Of a stretch of 48,119 bases of DNA, positions 33,368 to 42,227 are shown piece by piece (positions within the stretch are counted from its first letter, which is position 1; each line of letters begins with the position of its first letter). The position numbers and the translations under genes are program-made. Origin of the DNA: Myxococcales bacterium (GTDB lineage: Bacteria > Myxococcota_A > Polyangia > Polyangiales > Ga0077539); assembly GCA_013298625.1 (NCBI GenBank), contig JAAFIF010000016.1, positions 75,320 to 123,438 of the forward strand, given 5' to 3'. The notes below the pieces were generated by a model that was not told the origin of the DNA, searched no databases, and was given only the letters and a program-made list of their open reading frames with translations.

Positions 33368-34312
33368 TTACGTGAGCTCCATCACGCGTTGCTCGAGCGA
33401 TCGGCCGCGGGCGAGGCCGCGGACGCGCACGCCGTTGTCGAGCAGCGCGCGCAGGGTGAGCGCGACGATCTCGTCCGGGTCTCGCGAGGTGTCGTGCGAG
33501 ACCACGAGGCGACCGACCATGGTGTCCACCTGCGTGGCGGTGACGCCGGGGACGGCGCGGACGATCTCTGCGATGGGCGCGCTGCTGCCGCGCATGGGCG
33601 ACTCGCTGGCGATGGGCGCGAACTCGACGGTGAACTCTCGGTTGTTCGCGGTGAGCTCGGCCATGGTCCCGTGCGCGACGAGCTTGCCGTGGTCCAAGAT
33701 CGCAGCGCGGTCGCAGACCTCTTCGAGCTCCTGCAAATTGTGCGACGAAACGACGACGGTGCACTTGCCCGTGAGGGCCTTGATCACCTGCCTCACGCCG
33801 AAGGCCACCTTGGGGTCGAGGCCCGCGGTGGGCTCGTCGAGCAGGACGACCTTGGGCTCGCCGAGCAGGGCCTGGGCGATGCCGACGCGCTTGGCCATTC
33901 CGTGCGAGAGGGCTTTGCAGCGGGTGCTCCACCATTCGCCGCCGCCGACGGTTTCGAGCGCCTTGCGCACTGCTGCTTCGGCGTTGGGCTTCGCGATGCC
34001 CTGCATGCGCGCGAGGTAGAGCAAGAACGCTCCCACGGGCTCGTTGGCGGGCAAGAGCGCGTCTTGAGGAAGCACGCCGAGCCTCCCCTTGAGCGCGTCG
34101 ACGTCGGTGGGCGAGGCGCCGAGGACCCTGGCCGAGCCTTCGGTGGGCTCGAGGTAGCCGGCGAGCATCGAGAACGTCGTGGTTTTTCCCGCTCCGTTGG
34201 GGCCGATGAGGCCGAAGACCGCGCCCTCGGGGATCGAGAACGTCACGCCGTCGACGGCGCGCTTGTCGCCGAAGCTCTTGACCACGTTTTGCAGTTCGAT
34301 CGCGTCGGTCAT
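33368..34312 (-). CDS. ABC transporter ATP-binding protein
   Basis: This 314-residue ATPase of the ABC-2 exporter type has Walker A (LIGPNGAGKTTTF), Q-loop (LGVLPQDALLP), signature (LSHGMAKRVGIAQ, where the usual LSGGQ is altered to LSHGM), Walker B (KVVLLDEPTAGLDP) and the H-loop (VVVSSHNLQEL). A C-terminal domain of about 90 residues is typical of this subgroup. It should power export by the partner permease. Its ATG overlaps the permease stop by one base (TGATG). Confidence 0.95.
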   Translation of the reverse strand: MTDAIELQNVVKSFGDKRAVDGVTFSIPEGAVFGLIGPNGAGKTTTFSMLAGYLEPTEGSARVLGASPTDVDALKGRLGVLPQDALLPANEPVGAFLLYLARMQGIAKPNAEAAVRKALETVGGGEWWSTRCKALSHGMAKRVGIAQALLGEPKVVLLDEPTAGLDPKVAFGVRQVIKALTGKCTVVVSSHNLQELEEVCDRAAILDHGKLVAHGTMAELTANNREFTVEFAPIASESPMRGSSAPIAEIVRAVPGVTATQVDTMVGRLVVSHDTSRDPDEIVALTLRALLDNGVRVRGLARGRSLEQRVMELT

Positions 34313-35169
34313 CAGACGTCCCTCTTCGAGAGGACGGCGCTGGCGGCGAAGAGCGCGGCCGCGGTCCAGAGCAAGCAGACGCCGGTGCCAGCGCCCCACT
34401 GGGCGAAGTCTGGTCCGAGCAAACGGTCGTCCCACGAGCCCGGAAGCGCGTCGTGCACAGCGCGCAGCCACGAGGGCGCCCAGCTCGCGCCCGACAAGTG
34501 CCGCAAGAAAAAGAGCGTGGTGATCGCGCCGTTGGCCGTGAGCAGCGCGAGCACCGGCGTACGAAACAGGGAGCTCGCGAGCACGGTGAGCGCGGCGTAC
34601 CACGCGCCGAGCGTCCCCGCGGCGACCCACGTCCGCAGCCCGTAGCGCACGACGTCCCCGATCGGAAACACGTTGTTGCTCGCGAGCCCGGCCCACAAAA
34701 TCAAGGACACGAGCAGCGTCACGACGAGGCCCGAGACCCAGAGGGCGAGCCACCGGCCGATGACGAGCGAGGGCCTGCGCGCGCGCAGCGTGACGTAGCG
34801 GATCGTGCGGTGCTGCACGTCGCCGGCGATCGTGTCGAAGCCCCACACGACGGTGATCATCGCGAGAAAAAACGCGGCGAGCTGATAGAACGCCAGCACG
34901 GGCTCTGGGGCTTTGATCAGGTACTCGACGATGGCGTCCTTGTGCACGTCGCCTTCGTACATCGCCGAGAGCGCTTGCCTGCGCAGGGCGTTGCGCGACT
35001 CGGCCTCGGCTTGCCAGTAGTGCGCGCGGTCGAGCGCAGAGAAGAGGGTGATCGCGACGCCTGCGCCGCCGATCAGAAAGAGCGCGAGCCCGCCGAGCCC
35101 TTTGGCGCTGCGGAGCGTGCGCTTGAGCTCACGCGCGAACGTGAGGAGCACTTCAGAGAGTACCTGCAT
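34312..35169 (-). CDS. ABC-2 type transporter permease
   Basis: This 285-residue permease has about six hydrophobic helices: GLGGLALFLIGGAGVAITLF, VLAFYQLAAFFLAMITVVWG, WLALWVSGLVVTLLVSLILW, TLGAWYAALTVLASSLF, ALLTANGAITTLFFL, GVCLLWTAAALFAASAVL. The segment TIAGDVQHRTIRYVTLRARR resembles the coupling region of ABC-2 permeases of the NatB/GldF kind. It is the first gene of a three-gene operon with the ATPase and the GT22 enzyme, and diverges from the MFS gene by 72 bases. Confidence 0.9.
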   Translation of the reverse strand: MQVLSEVLLTFARELKRTLRSAKGLGGLALFLIGGAGVAITLFSALDRAHYWQAEAESRNALRRQALSAMYEGDVHKDAIVEYLIKAPEPVLAFYQLAAFFLAMITVVWGFDTIAGDVQHRTIRYVTLRARRPSLVIGRWLALWVSGLVVTLLVSLILWAGLASNNVFPIGDVVRYGLRTWVAAGTLGAWYAALTVLASSLFRTPVLALLTANGAITTLFFLRHLSGASWAPSWLRAVHDALPGSWDDRLLGPDFAQWGAGTGVCLLWTAAALFAASAVLSKRDV

Positions 35170-35241
35170 CGGAGCGGACGGTAGTTTTTCGCGACGCCTC
35201 TGGTCAAACCGGGCTCGCTGCGGGGATCCTCTCGGGCTCCG

Positions 35242-36513
35242 ATGGTTGCGCAGGGAGCTCTCTCGTGGTCGCGTCGGTGGGCCATCGCCGCGGTCGCTAC
35301 GCTGACGATGTCCGTGAGCTATGTAGACCGACAGGCGCTGGCGGCGATCGCGCCCGTCGTGTGCGCGGCGCTCGCGATCCGCGAGCGAGAGTACGGGGTG
35401 CTGCAGGCTGCGTTTTCGCTGGCGTACCTCGTGGGGACGCCGCTGTCGGGGATGGTGCTCGACAAAGTGGGGGCGCGGCGCGGACTGGTGATCGCGGTGC
35501 TCTTGTGGAGCGCGATCGCAGGCGCGCACGCGATGGCGCTGAGCGTGGCGGCGTTGTTCGTGCTGCGGCTGGGCTTGGGGCTCGCGGAGTCGCCGTCGTT
35601 TCCGGGCGCAGCGCAGTCGGTGCACCGCGTGCTCGAGCCCAAAGAGCGCGCGATGGGCTTCGGGGTGCTCTTCGTGGGCAGCTCGCTCGGCGCGGCGATC
35701 GCGCCGCCGTTGGCGACGGGGCTCGCGGCGCACTTCGGGTGGAGGGCGTCGTTTGTGGGGGTGGCGATGGTGGGGCTCTTGTGGGTTCCGCTGTGGTGGA
35801 TGGTGACGGCGGGCGCGAAGGCGGCGCTCGATCGAGACCCCTCGCGCGACGGCGCTGCGCTGCGCGAAGGCGCGCACTACCGCGACGGCGCCGTCGTCGA
35901 CGAGGACCCGTACGCCTCGCGCTCGCTGCTCGCGCATCCCGCGGTGTGGCGCGCGGTGGTCGCGGTGCTCTTCACGTCCCCGCTGATGGCCCTGTGCTTT
36001 CTGTGGGCGGCGAAGATCCTCGTGCTTCGCGCGCACGTCGCGCCGCTCTCGGTGGGCAAATATCTCTGGATTCCGCCTGTGCTCTTCGACCTCGCGTCGA
36101 TCGCCTTCGGCGCGCTGTCCTCGCGAAGGCACCGACGCGGCGTGGTGCAGAGCTCTCCGAAGGCGCTCTTCGCGGTGGCCGCCACGCTCGCGGTTGTGGG
36201 CTCGATCGCGATCGGTCGCTGCACGACGCCGTGGACCTTCGTCGCGGCCGTGAGCGTCGCGATCGCCGGCGGCGGAGCGATGTTCGCGATGCTCACCGAG
36301 GACATGTTGTCTCGCGTCTCTGCGTCGAGGGTCTCGACGGCGAGCGGGATCACCGCGGCGTCGCAGTCGATCGCGTACGTGATCGCCAACCCGCTCATCG
36401 GCTACGCGCGCGAGCGCACGACGGACGCGAACATCACGCTGGTGCTGGGGTTGTTGGTGATCCCTGGCGCGCTCGTCTGGCTGCTCACGCAGGCGCCGAA
36501 GAGGGTGTCGTGA
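35242..36513 (+). CDS. MFS transporter, anion/hexuronate:cation symporter-like
   Basis: The 423-residue transporter has twelve hydrophobic segments. The start region VSYVDRQALAAIAPVVCAAL resembles the ExuT/GudP (ACS) subfamily, and DKVGARRGLVIAVLLWSAIA and LGLAESPSFPGAAQSVHRVL carry the MFS loop 2-3 motif and the subfamily's ExxxFP signature. A carboxylate such as glycerate or a sugar acid is a likely substrate, given the coupled kinase gene. Its stop overlaps the GTG of that gene by four bases. Confidence 0.9.
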   Translation: MVAQGALSWSRRWAIAAVATLTMSVSYVDRQALAAIAPVVCAALAIREREYGVLQAAFSLAYLVGTPLSGMVLDKVGARRGLVIAVLLWSAIAGAHAMALSVAALFVLRLGLGLAESPSFPGAAQSVHRVLEPKERAMGFGVLFVGSSLGAAIAPPLATGLAAHFGWRASFVGVAMVGLLWVPLWWMVTAGAKAALDRDPSRDGAALREGAHYRDGAVVDEDPYASRSLLAHPAVWRAVVAVLFTSPLMALCFLWAAKILVLRAHVAPLSVGKYLWIPPVLFDLASIAFGALSSRRHRRGVVQSSPKALFAVAATLAVVGSIAIGRCTTPWTFVAAVSVAIAGGGAMFAMLTEDMLSRVSASRVSTASGITAASQSIAYVIANPLIGYARERTTDANITLVLGLLVIPGALVWLLTQAPKRVS

Positions 36514-37337
36514 TCGAGCGAGCCGCGTTCGAGGCTGCGGTGCGCGCGTGGATCACCGAGGCAGCGCGCGGGTTTCGGGCGCGCGAAGGCAGGGCGTTGT
36601 GCGTCGGAGTCAGCGCTCCGCAAGGCGCGGGAAAGAGCACCCTGTGCGAGCGGCTGATCGCGTCGCTGGCCGAGCAGGGGCTGCGCGCGGCCACGCTCTC
36701 GATCGACGACGTGTACCTCACGCGGGCAGAGCAAGCGGCGCTGGCGAGCAAGAATCCAGGCAATCGCTACCTCGAGGTGCGAGGCTACCCAGGGACGCAC
36801 GACGTCGCGCTCGGCGAGCGCACGCTCGACGCGCTCTCGCGCTTGGGCGCGGGCGAGTCGATGAGCGTGGTCGCGTACGACAAGGGAGCGCTCGAGGGCG
36901 CTGGCGATCGCGCGCATCCTTCGCAGTGGCGCGCGGTCGAAGGGCCGCTCGACGTCGTGCTGTTCGAGGGCTGGATGCTAGCGTTTTCAGCGGTGGAACA
37001 AGGCGCGTTCGCGCACGATCCGTCGCTCGGCTGGTGCAACGAGCGACTGCGCGCGTACGAGGGTTGGCGCGCGCGGGTGGATCAGTGGCTGCTCATGCGC
37101 GCCGCGCCGATCGAGTTGGTGATCGACTGGCGCATCGAGTCCGAGCAGCGTCGTCGCGCGGCGGACGGACGCGGCATGACCGACGCAGGAGCGCGCGCGT
37201 ACATCGAGCGCTTCTTGCCCGCGTATCGATGCTGGTCGATCGACGTCGAGCGGCGAGTTCGCGGGGACTGGATGCTCGCGACGCTGGCGGCGGACCGGCG
37301 GGTCGTGGAGCTCGCTCGACACGAACGCGAAAAGTGA
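36510..37337 (+). CDS. Glycerate-kinase-like P-loop kinase
   Basis: This 275-residue P-loop kinase has Walker A (GVSAPQGAGKSTLCERLI), SIDDVYLTRAEQAALA (the Asp-rich motif of the uridine kinase/phosphoribulokinase superfamily), NRYLEVRGYPGTHDV, VAYDKGALEG and DVVLFEGWMLAF. These features match D-glycerate 3-kinase (GLYK) and its bacterial/yeast relatives. The predicted reaction is D-glycerate to 3-phosphoglycerate. GTG 36510 overlaps the MFS stop (GTGA), so an import-then-phosphorylate pair is likely. The precise substrate is inferred. Confidence 0.88.
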   Translation: MIERAAFEAAVRAWITEAARGFRAREGRALCVGVSAPQGAGKSTLCERLIASLAEQGLRAATLSIDDVYLTRAEQAALASKNPGNRYLEVRGYPGTHDVALGERTLDALSRLGAGESMSVVAYDKGALEGAGDRAHPSQWRAVEGPLDVVLFEGWMLAFSAVEQGAFAHDPSLGWCNERLRAYEGWRARVDQWLLMRAAPIELVIDWRIESEQRRRAADGRGMTDAGARAYIERFLPAYRCWSIDVERRVRGDWMLATLAADRRVVELARHEREK

Positions 37338-37388
37338 GGGATCGCTTCTCAAAGCGCGACCACTGGGGCATTGTGCGGGGCTATTCGC

Positions 37389-38690
37389 ATGGACGTTCGC
37401 GACTCGGATGCGACGCAAGAGCAGCACGGAGACGATGTACGCACGCGGTGGCTCGAGCCTGGGCAGATCGTGCTGGACCGCTACATCGTGGACAAGCAGG
37501 TGTCGTCGGGCGCGCACGGCGCGGTGTTTCGAGGGCACACGCGGGTGACGTTGCGGCCCGTGGCGTTGAAGGTCGAGCACCGGGACAACTCGGAGACGGA
37601 CCACGCGCGGTTCGCGCAAGAGGCGTTGATCCTGGCGAAGATCGTGGATCGCAACGTGGTGAAGGTGCTCGACGCGGGCATGCTCGAGGACGGCGGCGCG
37701 CTGTTGGTGATGGAGCTGCTCGAAGGGCCGACGCTGCGCGCGATGATCGAGCGGCGCTGCGGGTGGCTTCCGTGGCGTGAAGCGGTGCGGCTCAACGTGG
37801 GCGTGCTGCGAGGCGTGGCCGCGGCGCACCGCGCGGGTGTTATCCATCGAGACATCAAGCCGTCCAACGTGGTGGTGGTGTACGAGGGCAGCGAGCAGGT
37901 CGCGAAGGTGATCGACTTCGGGGTGGCGAAGCACGACAGCGATAGCGGGTTCGTCGCGCTGACGGTGGCGGGCGAGGTGTTGGGGACGCTGAACTACATG
38001 GCGCCCGAGCAGTTGACCGGCGATCCAGCGCAGAACGTGTCGGACATCTACGCGATCGGAGTGACCCTGTACGAGTGCCTCACGGGCGCGCTTCCGTACT
38101 CGGGCAAGGGCATGCGCGCCGCGATGGCCAAGGTGTGCGGAACGCCCCCCGCCCCGATGCACCCGCCCGTCGGCGCCGAGCTCTGGCCCGCGCGTCTCAG
38201 CGCGTTGGTGTTGCAGGCGTTGCATCCCGACCCGACGCAGCGGCCACCATCGGCCGACGCGCTCGCCGACGAGCTCGAAGCGTGCCTGGGCGAGTCCGCC
38301 GACGTCGATGCTGCCAGGGCGCGCGAGCTGGTGATCCCGAAGGGGACCAGCGTCGAGTTCGTAGCGATGGCGCTGCCCGCAGGCTCGCTCTCGTCCGCGG
38401 CTGAACTCGAGTTCATCGTGCATCTCCTACGGGGGACTGCGCGGCCCTTCATCGTGGGACCCGACGCGGTGGGGGCGCTGTTGTTGCGCGGCGGGACCGG
38501 CGAGAGCGCGAGCGTCGTCGACGCGATCGTGCGCGCGTTTCGCCAGCGGTACGGCGAGATCGTCGTCGCGCGCGAGCGGCTCGAAGCGGGCGACTCGCAG
38601 TGGAGCGAGCGCTCGGTGAGCGACGCCGCAGGCCGCCTCGCGAAGCGGCTGAGCGTCCCTCCGCCACCGCCTGCACAGACCTCTCGCTGA
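37389..38690 (+). CDS. Ser/Thr protein kinase with unknown C-terminal region
   Basis: The 433-residue protein has a kinase domain (about residues 28-300): VSSGAHGAVFRGH (glycine loop), VALKVEH (Lys), VIHRDIKPSN, IDFGVA, TLNYMAPEQ. All catalytic residues are present. I see no transmembrane helix, so it is probably cytoplasmic. The C-terminal 120 residues include LVIPKGTSVEFVAMALPAGS and a helical segment (VVDAIVRAFRQRYGEIVVAR), unrelated to any family I recognise. ATG 37389 is preferred over a TTG at 37371. The neighbouring genes do not indicate its target. Confidence 0.93.
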   Translation: MDVRDSDATQEQHGDDVRTRWLEPGQIVLDRYIVDKQVSSGAHGAVFRGHTRVTLRPVALKVEHRDNSETDHARFAQEALILAKIVDRNVVKVLDAGMLEDGGALLVMELLEGPTLRAMIERRCGWLPWREAVRLNVGVLRGVAAAHRAGVIHRDIKPSNVVVVYEGSEQVAKVIDFGVAKHDSDSGFVALTVAGEVLGTLNYMAPEQLTGDPAQNVSDIYAIGVTLYECLTGALPYSGKGMRAAMAKVCGTPPAPMHPPVGAELWPARLSALVLQALHPDPTQRPPSADALADELEACLGESADVDAARARELVIPKGTSVEFVAMALPAGSLSSAAELEFIVHLLRGTARPFIVGPDAVGALLLRGGTGESASVVDAIVRAFRQRYGEIVVARERLEAGDSQWSERSVSDAAGRLAKRLSVPPPPPAQTSR

Positions 38691-38724
38691 GCGCTCGACG
38701 CGCCCCGGTGTAGCCTCGCGTCAC

Positions 38725-39606
38725 GTGGAACACTCTGCTGCCGAGCGTCGTTGGCTCTCGATCGTGATGCTCGCGCCGGTCGCTCTTCAATCGCTTGGCG
38801 CGCTGATCGCGCACTGCGCCCACGTCGGCGTGCGCGGCCACGTCGTGTCCGCCGCGATCGGGCTCGTCTTCGCCCTCGTGATCGGGGTCGCCATCGCCAA
38901 CGAGCGCGCGATTCGCGAGCAAATCCAGCGCTCGCGCGGGGCGCTCCCCTGGCTGCTCGTGGCCGTGGTGGCGCTCACGCTCGTGACCGCGGGACGCGAC
39001 GGCGTGCGCCGCTGGCTTCCGCTCGGCCCCTTCTCGCTGCACGCTTCAGCGGTGCTCGCGCCGTGGGTCCTTCGCTCGTTGCGCGACGGCGTCGTGCGCG
39101 GTCACCGCAGGGCGCTCGTGCTCGCGCTCTGCTTGCAGTGCGTGCACCTCGCGCAGCCGGACTTCGGCCAGGCGGTGGCGTTCGCGCTCGGGTCGCTCGT
39201 CCTCGTCGCGCGCGGACCGTTGTCGATCGCCATGCGCGCGCTCTTCGCCGCGTCGATGCTCGCGCTCGCTGGGGTGACGTTGCTGCGTCGAGACCCGCTC
39301 GAAGCCGTCGACTCGGTCGAGCGCATCGTCGCGCTCGCGGCGCAGCTCGGCCCCGCGTGGCTGTTCGCTTCGGTCGCCGCGATGCTCGCGTACATCGCGC
39401 TCGTCGCGAGGGGACCGCGCGCGCCGGACGCGCTCTCGCTCTCGCTCGCTGCGTACGGAGCGTGCGCGGCGCTCGTCGCGGTGGTCACCGAGAGATTTCC
39501 TGTCCCGTGGCTGGGCGCAGGGGCCGGGCCGGTGATCGGCGCGATGCTCTCGGCGGCCGCGCTCTTCACGCAGCGGTCGGACGCGCGCGACGACCACGCT
39601 CGCTGA
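38725..39606 (+). CDS. Divergent SEDS (FtsW/RodA)-like membrane protein
   Basis: This 293-residue polytopic membrane protein is shorter than the usual 370-420. It keeps FtsW/RodA landmarks: GVRRWLPLGPFSLHASAVLA (FtsW GxxRWxxLGxxxxQPSE region), LAQPDFGQAVAFALGSL (family QPDxGT, here QPDFGQ at 144-149) and FPVPWLGAGAGPVIGAMLSA (family LPxxSYGGSS). The large extracytoplasmic loop that carries the catalytic Asp of SEDS polymerases is essentially missing, and the position I align with it is not Asp. It is therefore unlikely to polymerise glycan. GTG 38725 is the start. The neighbour is another degenerate membrane enzyme. Confidence 0.75.
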   Translation: MEHSAAERRWLSIVMLAPVALQSLGALIAHCAHVGVRGHVVSAAIGLVFALVIGVAIANERAIREQIQRSRGALPWLLVAVVALTLVTAGRDGVRRWLPLGPFSLHASAVLAPWVLRSLRDGVVRGHRRALVLALCLQCVHLAQPDFGQAVAFALGSLVLVARGPLSIAMRALFAASMLALAGVTLLRRDPLEAVDSVERIVALAAQLGPAWLFASVAAMLAYIALVARGPRAPDALSLSLAAYGACAALVAVVTERFPVPWLGAGAGPVIGAMLSAAALFTQRSDARDDHAR

Positions 39607-39685
39607 GCGGCTCGCCTGCGACAACGTGTCGCGCGACGCAACGACGCAGCGCCCGCGCGCGCGATCCGCGGTAGCGCAAGGCTCG

Positions 39686-41095
39686 ATGACGACCACCACG
39701 ATCACGACCGACGCGCCCGACGCGCCGGCGCTAGCGTCACGATACGGCGCAATTTCTGCGGTCAACGCGCGACGGCTCTCGCTCGCGCACGCGGTGCTCA
39801 CCGGCGCGACGCTCGCCGTCAGCGCGATGCTCGCTGTGTGGGGGAGGCTCGTGGCCGAGGTCGACCCCGCACGGGCGCTCGCGATGCAGCGCACGCACGC
39901 GGTGGCGGCGCTGCTCGCGCTGACGCCGCTCGGCGCGGCGCTCGTGTCCAACGGCGCGCTCGACGAAGGCGGCTCCACGCGCTCGTTGCTCTTTCGCCGC
40001 GCGAGGATCGCGGCGCTCTCGCTGCACGCGGCGAGCGTCGGGCTGCTGATCGTCGCCGCGCACTACGGCGCGACGTCGTACGGCGCGGCGATGGCGACGG
40101 CGTACAGCGCGCAGCACGCGAGCGGGTCGGTGCTGTGGCTGCTCGCAGCGGTCGCAGCAGGGGCCGCGTCGAGCGCGCTGTCTTCGATCCTGTCGATCGT
40201 CTCGCTTCACCGTGGGCCGCGCTCGGCGTGGACGTCGCAGGACCCTGCGCTGTGGGCAGCGTACGTAGCCTCGTACGTCGGCGCGCTCGCGGCGCCGGTG
40301 GCGCTCTTGTGGGCGGGCTTCGCGGCGATGGAACGTACCGTGGGCGTGGGCGTGTTCGAGCCGTCGCTGGGCGGGCATCCGCTGCGGTTTCAGCTGCTGC
40401 GCGCGCTGTGGATGCAGCCCGTGATGGTGAGCTGGTTGATCCTCGCGCTGGGCGTCGTCGAGCGAAGCCTCTGGCAGCGCGCTGGGAGCCCTGCGGAGCG
40501 CTCGCGATGGCCGGCGGTGGTGCTCGCGTCGCTGTCTCCGTTCGGGCTCTCTCCGATCGAGCACAGCTGGCACGAGAGCTCGCTGGTGATCGCGCAGTCG
40601 AGCTTGCTCGCTGTGCTGTTCTACCTGCCGTTCTTCACGATCGCGCGGCGGTGGGTCGCGCTGCTCGCTCGCGCGGATCGCTCGGACAAGACGTTGGTGG
40701 CGCTGGTGTTCGGCGCGCTCGCAGCGATGCTGGTGGCGGTGCCCGCGGGGGTGCTGATGGCGCTCGCCAACGTGGGGCCCGCGCTGTCGTTGACGCCCTT
40801 CGCGATGGGCGCGCAGCACGCGCTGTTGGTGGGCGTGGGAGCCTCGGCTGTTGGGCTGTCGATCGTGCGCGGGTCGCGCTGCGAGCGAGAGCCCGCCGTC
40901 GTGGTCGCCAGTTGGGGGATCGCTGCGGGCGTGCTGCTCGCGTTCGTGCCGCCGCTGGTCGCAGGCGCGCGTGCGATGACCGAGCTGCGCGGGCCGCTCG
41001 CGTGGACGTCGACGATGGGGGCGAGCGCGGTGGTGATCGCGATGTTGGTGCTGCTCGCGTTCGGCGCGCGCAACAAGCTCACTCTTCGGGGCTGA
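39686..41095 (+). CDS. Degenerate cytochrome c oxidase subunit I-like protein
   Basis: This 469-residue protein of about twelve hydrophobic helices follows heme-copper oxidase subunit I in order. NARRLSLAHAVLTG aligns with the DHKRIGILYLV start. QRTHAV keeps a His (71) at the heme a ligand of helix II. FEPSLGGHPLRFQLLRALWM aligns without gaps to the region before GHPEVY. AVPAGV (351-356) matches AVPTGV. But ligands are lost: the CuB His and Tyr motif GHPEVY reads MQPVMV (Gln 244), the K-channel Lys is Leu (357), and the two-His VVAHFH motif reads VVASWG (Ser 409, Gly 411). It should not bind a full heme-copper site. ATG 39686 follows AAGG. Confidence 0.72.
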   Translation: MTTTTITTDAPDAPALASRYGAISAVNARRLSLAHAVLTGATLAVSAMLAVWGRLVAEVDPARALAMQRTHAVAALLALTPLGAALVSNGALDEGGSTRSLLFRRARIAALSLHAASVGLLIVAAHYGATSYGAAMATAYSAQHASGSVLWLLAAVAAGAASSALSSILSIVSLHRGPRSAWTSQDPALWAAYVASYVGALAAPVALLWAGFAAMERTVGVGVFEPSLGGHPLRFQLLRALWMQPVMVSWLILALGVVERSLWQRAGSPAERSRWPAVVLASLSPFGLSPIEHSWHESSLVIAQSSLLAVLFYLPFFTIARRWVALLARADRSDKTLVALVFGALAAMLVAVPAGVLMALANVGPALSLTPFAMGAQHALLVGVGASAVGLSIVRGSRCEREPAVVVASWGIAAGVLLAFVPPLVAGARAMTELRGPLAWTSTMGASAVVIAMLVLLAFGARNKLTLRG

Positions 41096-42062
41096 GCAGG
41101 CGTGTGTATGCGATGCCGGTGGCGTTGATTCCGCCGGCGGCGAAGTTGCCGCCCACCGCGGTGAGGCGGCCCGATGGATCGCCGAACACGCTGTGAAAAT
41201 CCATAGAACTCGGGCCGAGGTGCTCTCGGTACGTGAAGTCTCGGAGGTTGATCTTCACGAGCACGCCGTTGGTCCCGACGGCGTGGACGGTGTTGGGCTC
41301 GCGCATCCAGACGCCGTTGAGTCCGGCGAGGGGTGAGAGCGAGCGGGTGCGCCAGGCGACGCCGTTCCACACGGAGATGATCCCGTTGCCGCGGCCGCCG
41401 ACGGCGACGACGTTGCTCGCGCTGGTTCCCCACACGGAGACGAGGTCGTCGCTGGCGCCGACGAGCACCTCGCTCCACGCGGCGCCGTCGTAGTGCAGCA
41501 CGACGCCGCGCTGGCCGACCACGTACACGTCCGATGCGCTCGAGCCCCACACTTTGAAGAACGCGTGGACATTGGCTCGCTGAAGCGTCGGGAGAGTCAC
41601 GGCGCTCCACCGCGCGCCGTCGTAGTGGACGATCGTCGGGACGCCGTCGAACTGGCCCGTTCCGCCGACGGCCCAGAGGTCGTTGGCGCTCGCGCCCCAC
41701 ACGCCCCACAGGTGCTCGGTCGTCGGCGCGCTCTGCGGGCTCCATCGTGTCCCGTCGAAGTGCAAGACCGTGCCGCGGTTGCCGACGACCGTGACATCCG
41801 TGCCCGAAATCGCGTGCGCCCAGTTGAGCAGCGGAACGCTCGGGTCCACCGCCACCGCGCTCCACTGCGCCCCGTCGAAGGTCATCATCGCCCCGCGATC
41901 GGGCGTGCCGCCGACCGCGTACAGCTGCGTCGCCGACGGGCCCGCGACGTTCATCAGCCAGCCGACGGACGTCGCGTCGAAGGCGGTCTTCCATCGCGTG
42001 TCCGGCCCGCACGAGAGCGCGCAGAGCGCCCCCAGCGTCGCGATCGCTGCACGTGTTCGCAT
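41079..42062 (-). CDS. Lipoprotein with beta-propeller-type repeats
   Basis: This 327-residue lipoprotein begins at ATG 42062 with signal and lipobox IATLGALCALSC. The mature part has at least six repeats of a strand unit with WG-x4-DxxAVG, such as WGASANDLWAVGGTG, WGSSASDVYVVGQRG, WGTSASNVVAVGGRG, each followed by VLHYDGAAWS-like sequence. These read as propeller blades typical of myxobacterial surface proteins. Ligand unknown. Its 3' end overlaps the oxidase-like gene by 17 bases on the opposite strand. An ATG at 42116 could add 18 residues. Confidence 0.85.
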   Translation of the reverse strand: MRTRAAIATLGALCALSCGPDTRWKTAFDATSVGWLMNVAGPSATQLYAVGGTPDRGAMMTFDGAQWSAVAVDPSVPLLNWAHAISGTDVTVVGNRGTVLHFDGTRWSPQSAPTTEHLWGVWGASANDLWAVGGTGQFDGVPTIVHYDGARWSAVTLPTLQRANVHAFFKVWGSSASDVYVVGQRGVVLHYDGAAWSEVLVGASDDLVSVWGTSASNVVAVGGRGNGIISVWNGVAWRTRSLSPLAGLNGVWMREPNTVHAVGTNGVLVKINLRDFTYREHLGPSSMDFHSVFGDPSGRLTAVGGNFAAGGINATGIAYTRLLSPEE

Positions 42063-42227
42063 GGGCCGACGATCGCCGCGTCGCGCCGCCGCTGCAACTC
42101 CAGTGAATCGCTGCATCACCGGCAGATCGCACGCACGCGCCGCGCCAGCGAACGGGTGAGATCGCGCGCCGCAGCACCGCCAGCGTCGCCAGTGGTACAG
42201 TTCACGTCTCTGCGAGCGCGGGACGCC

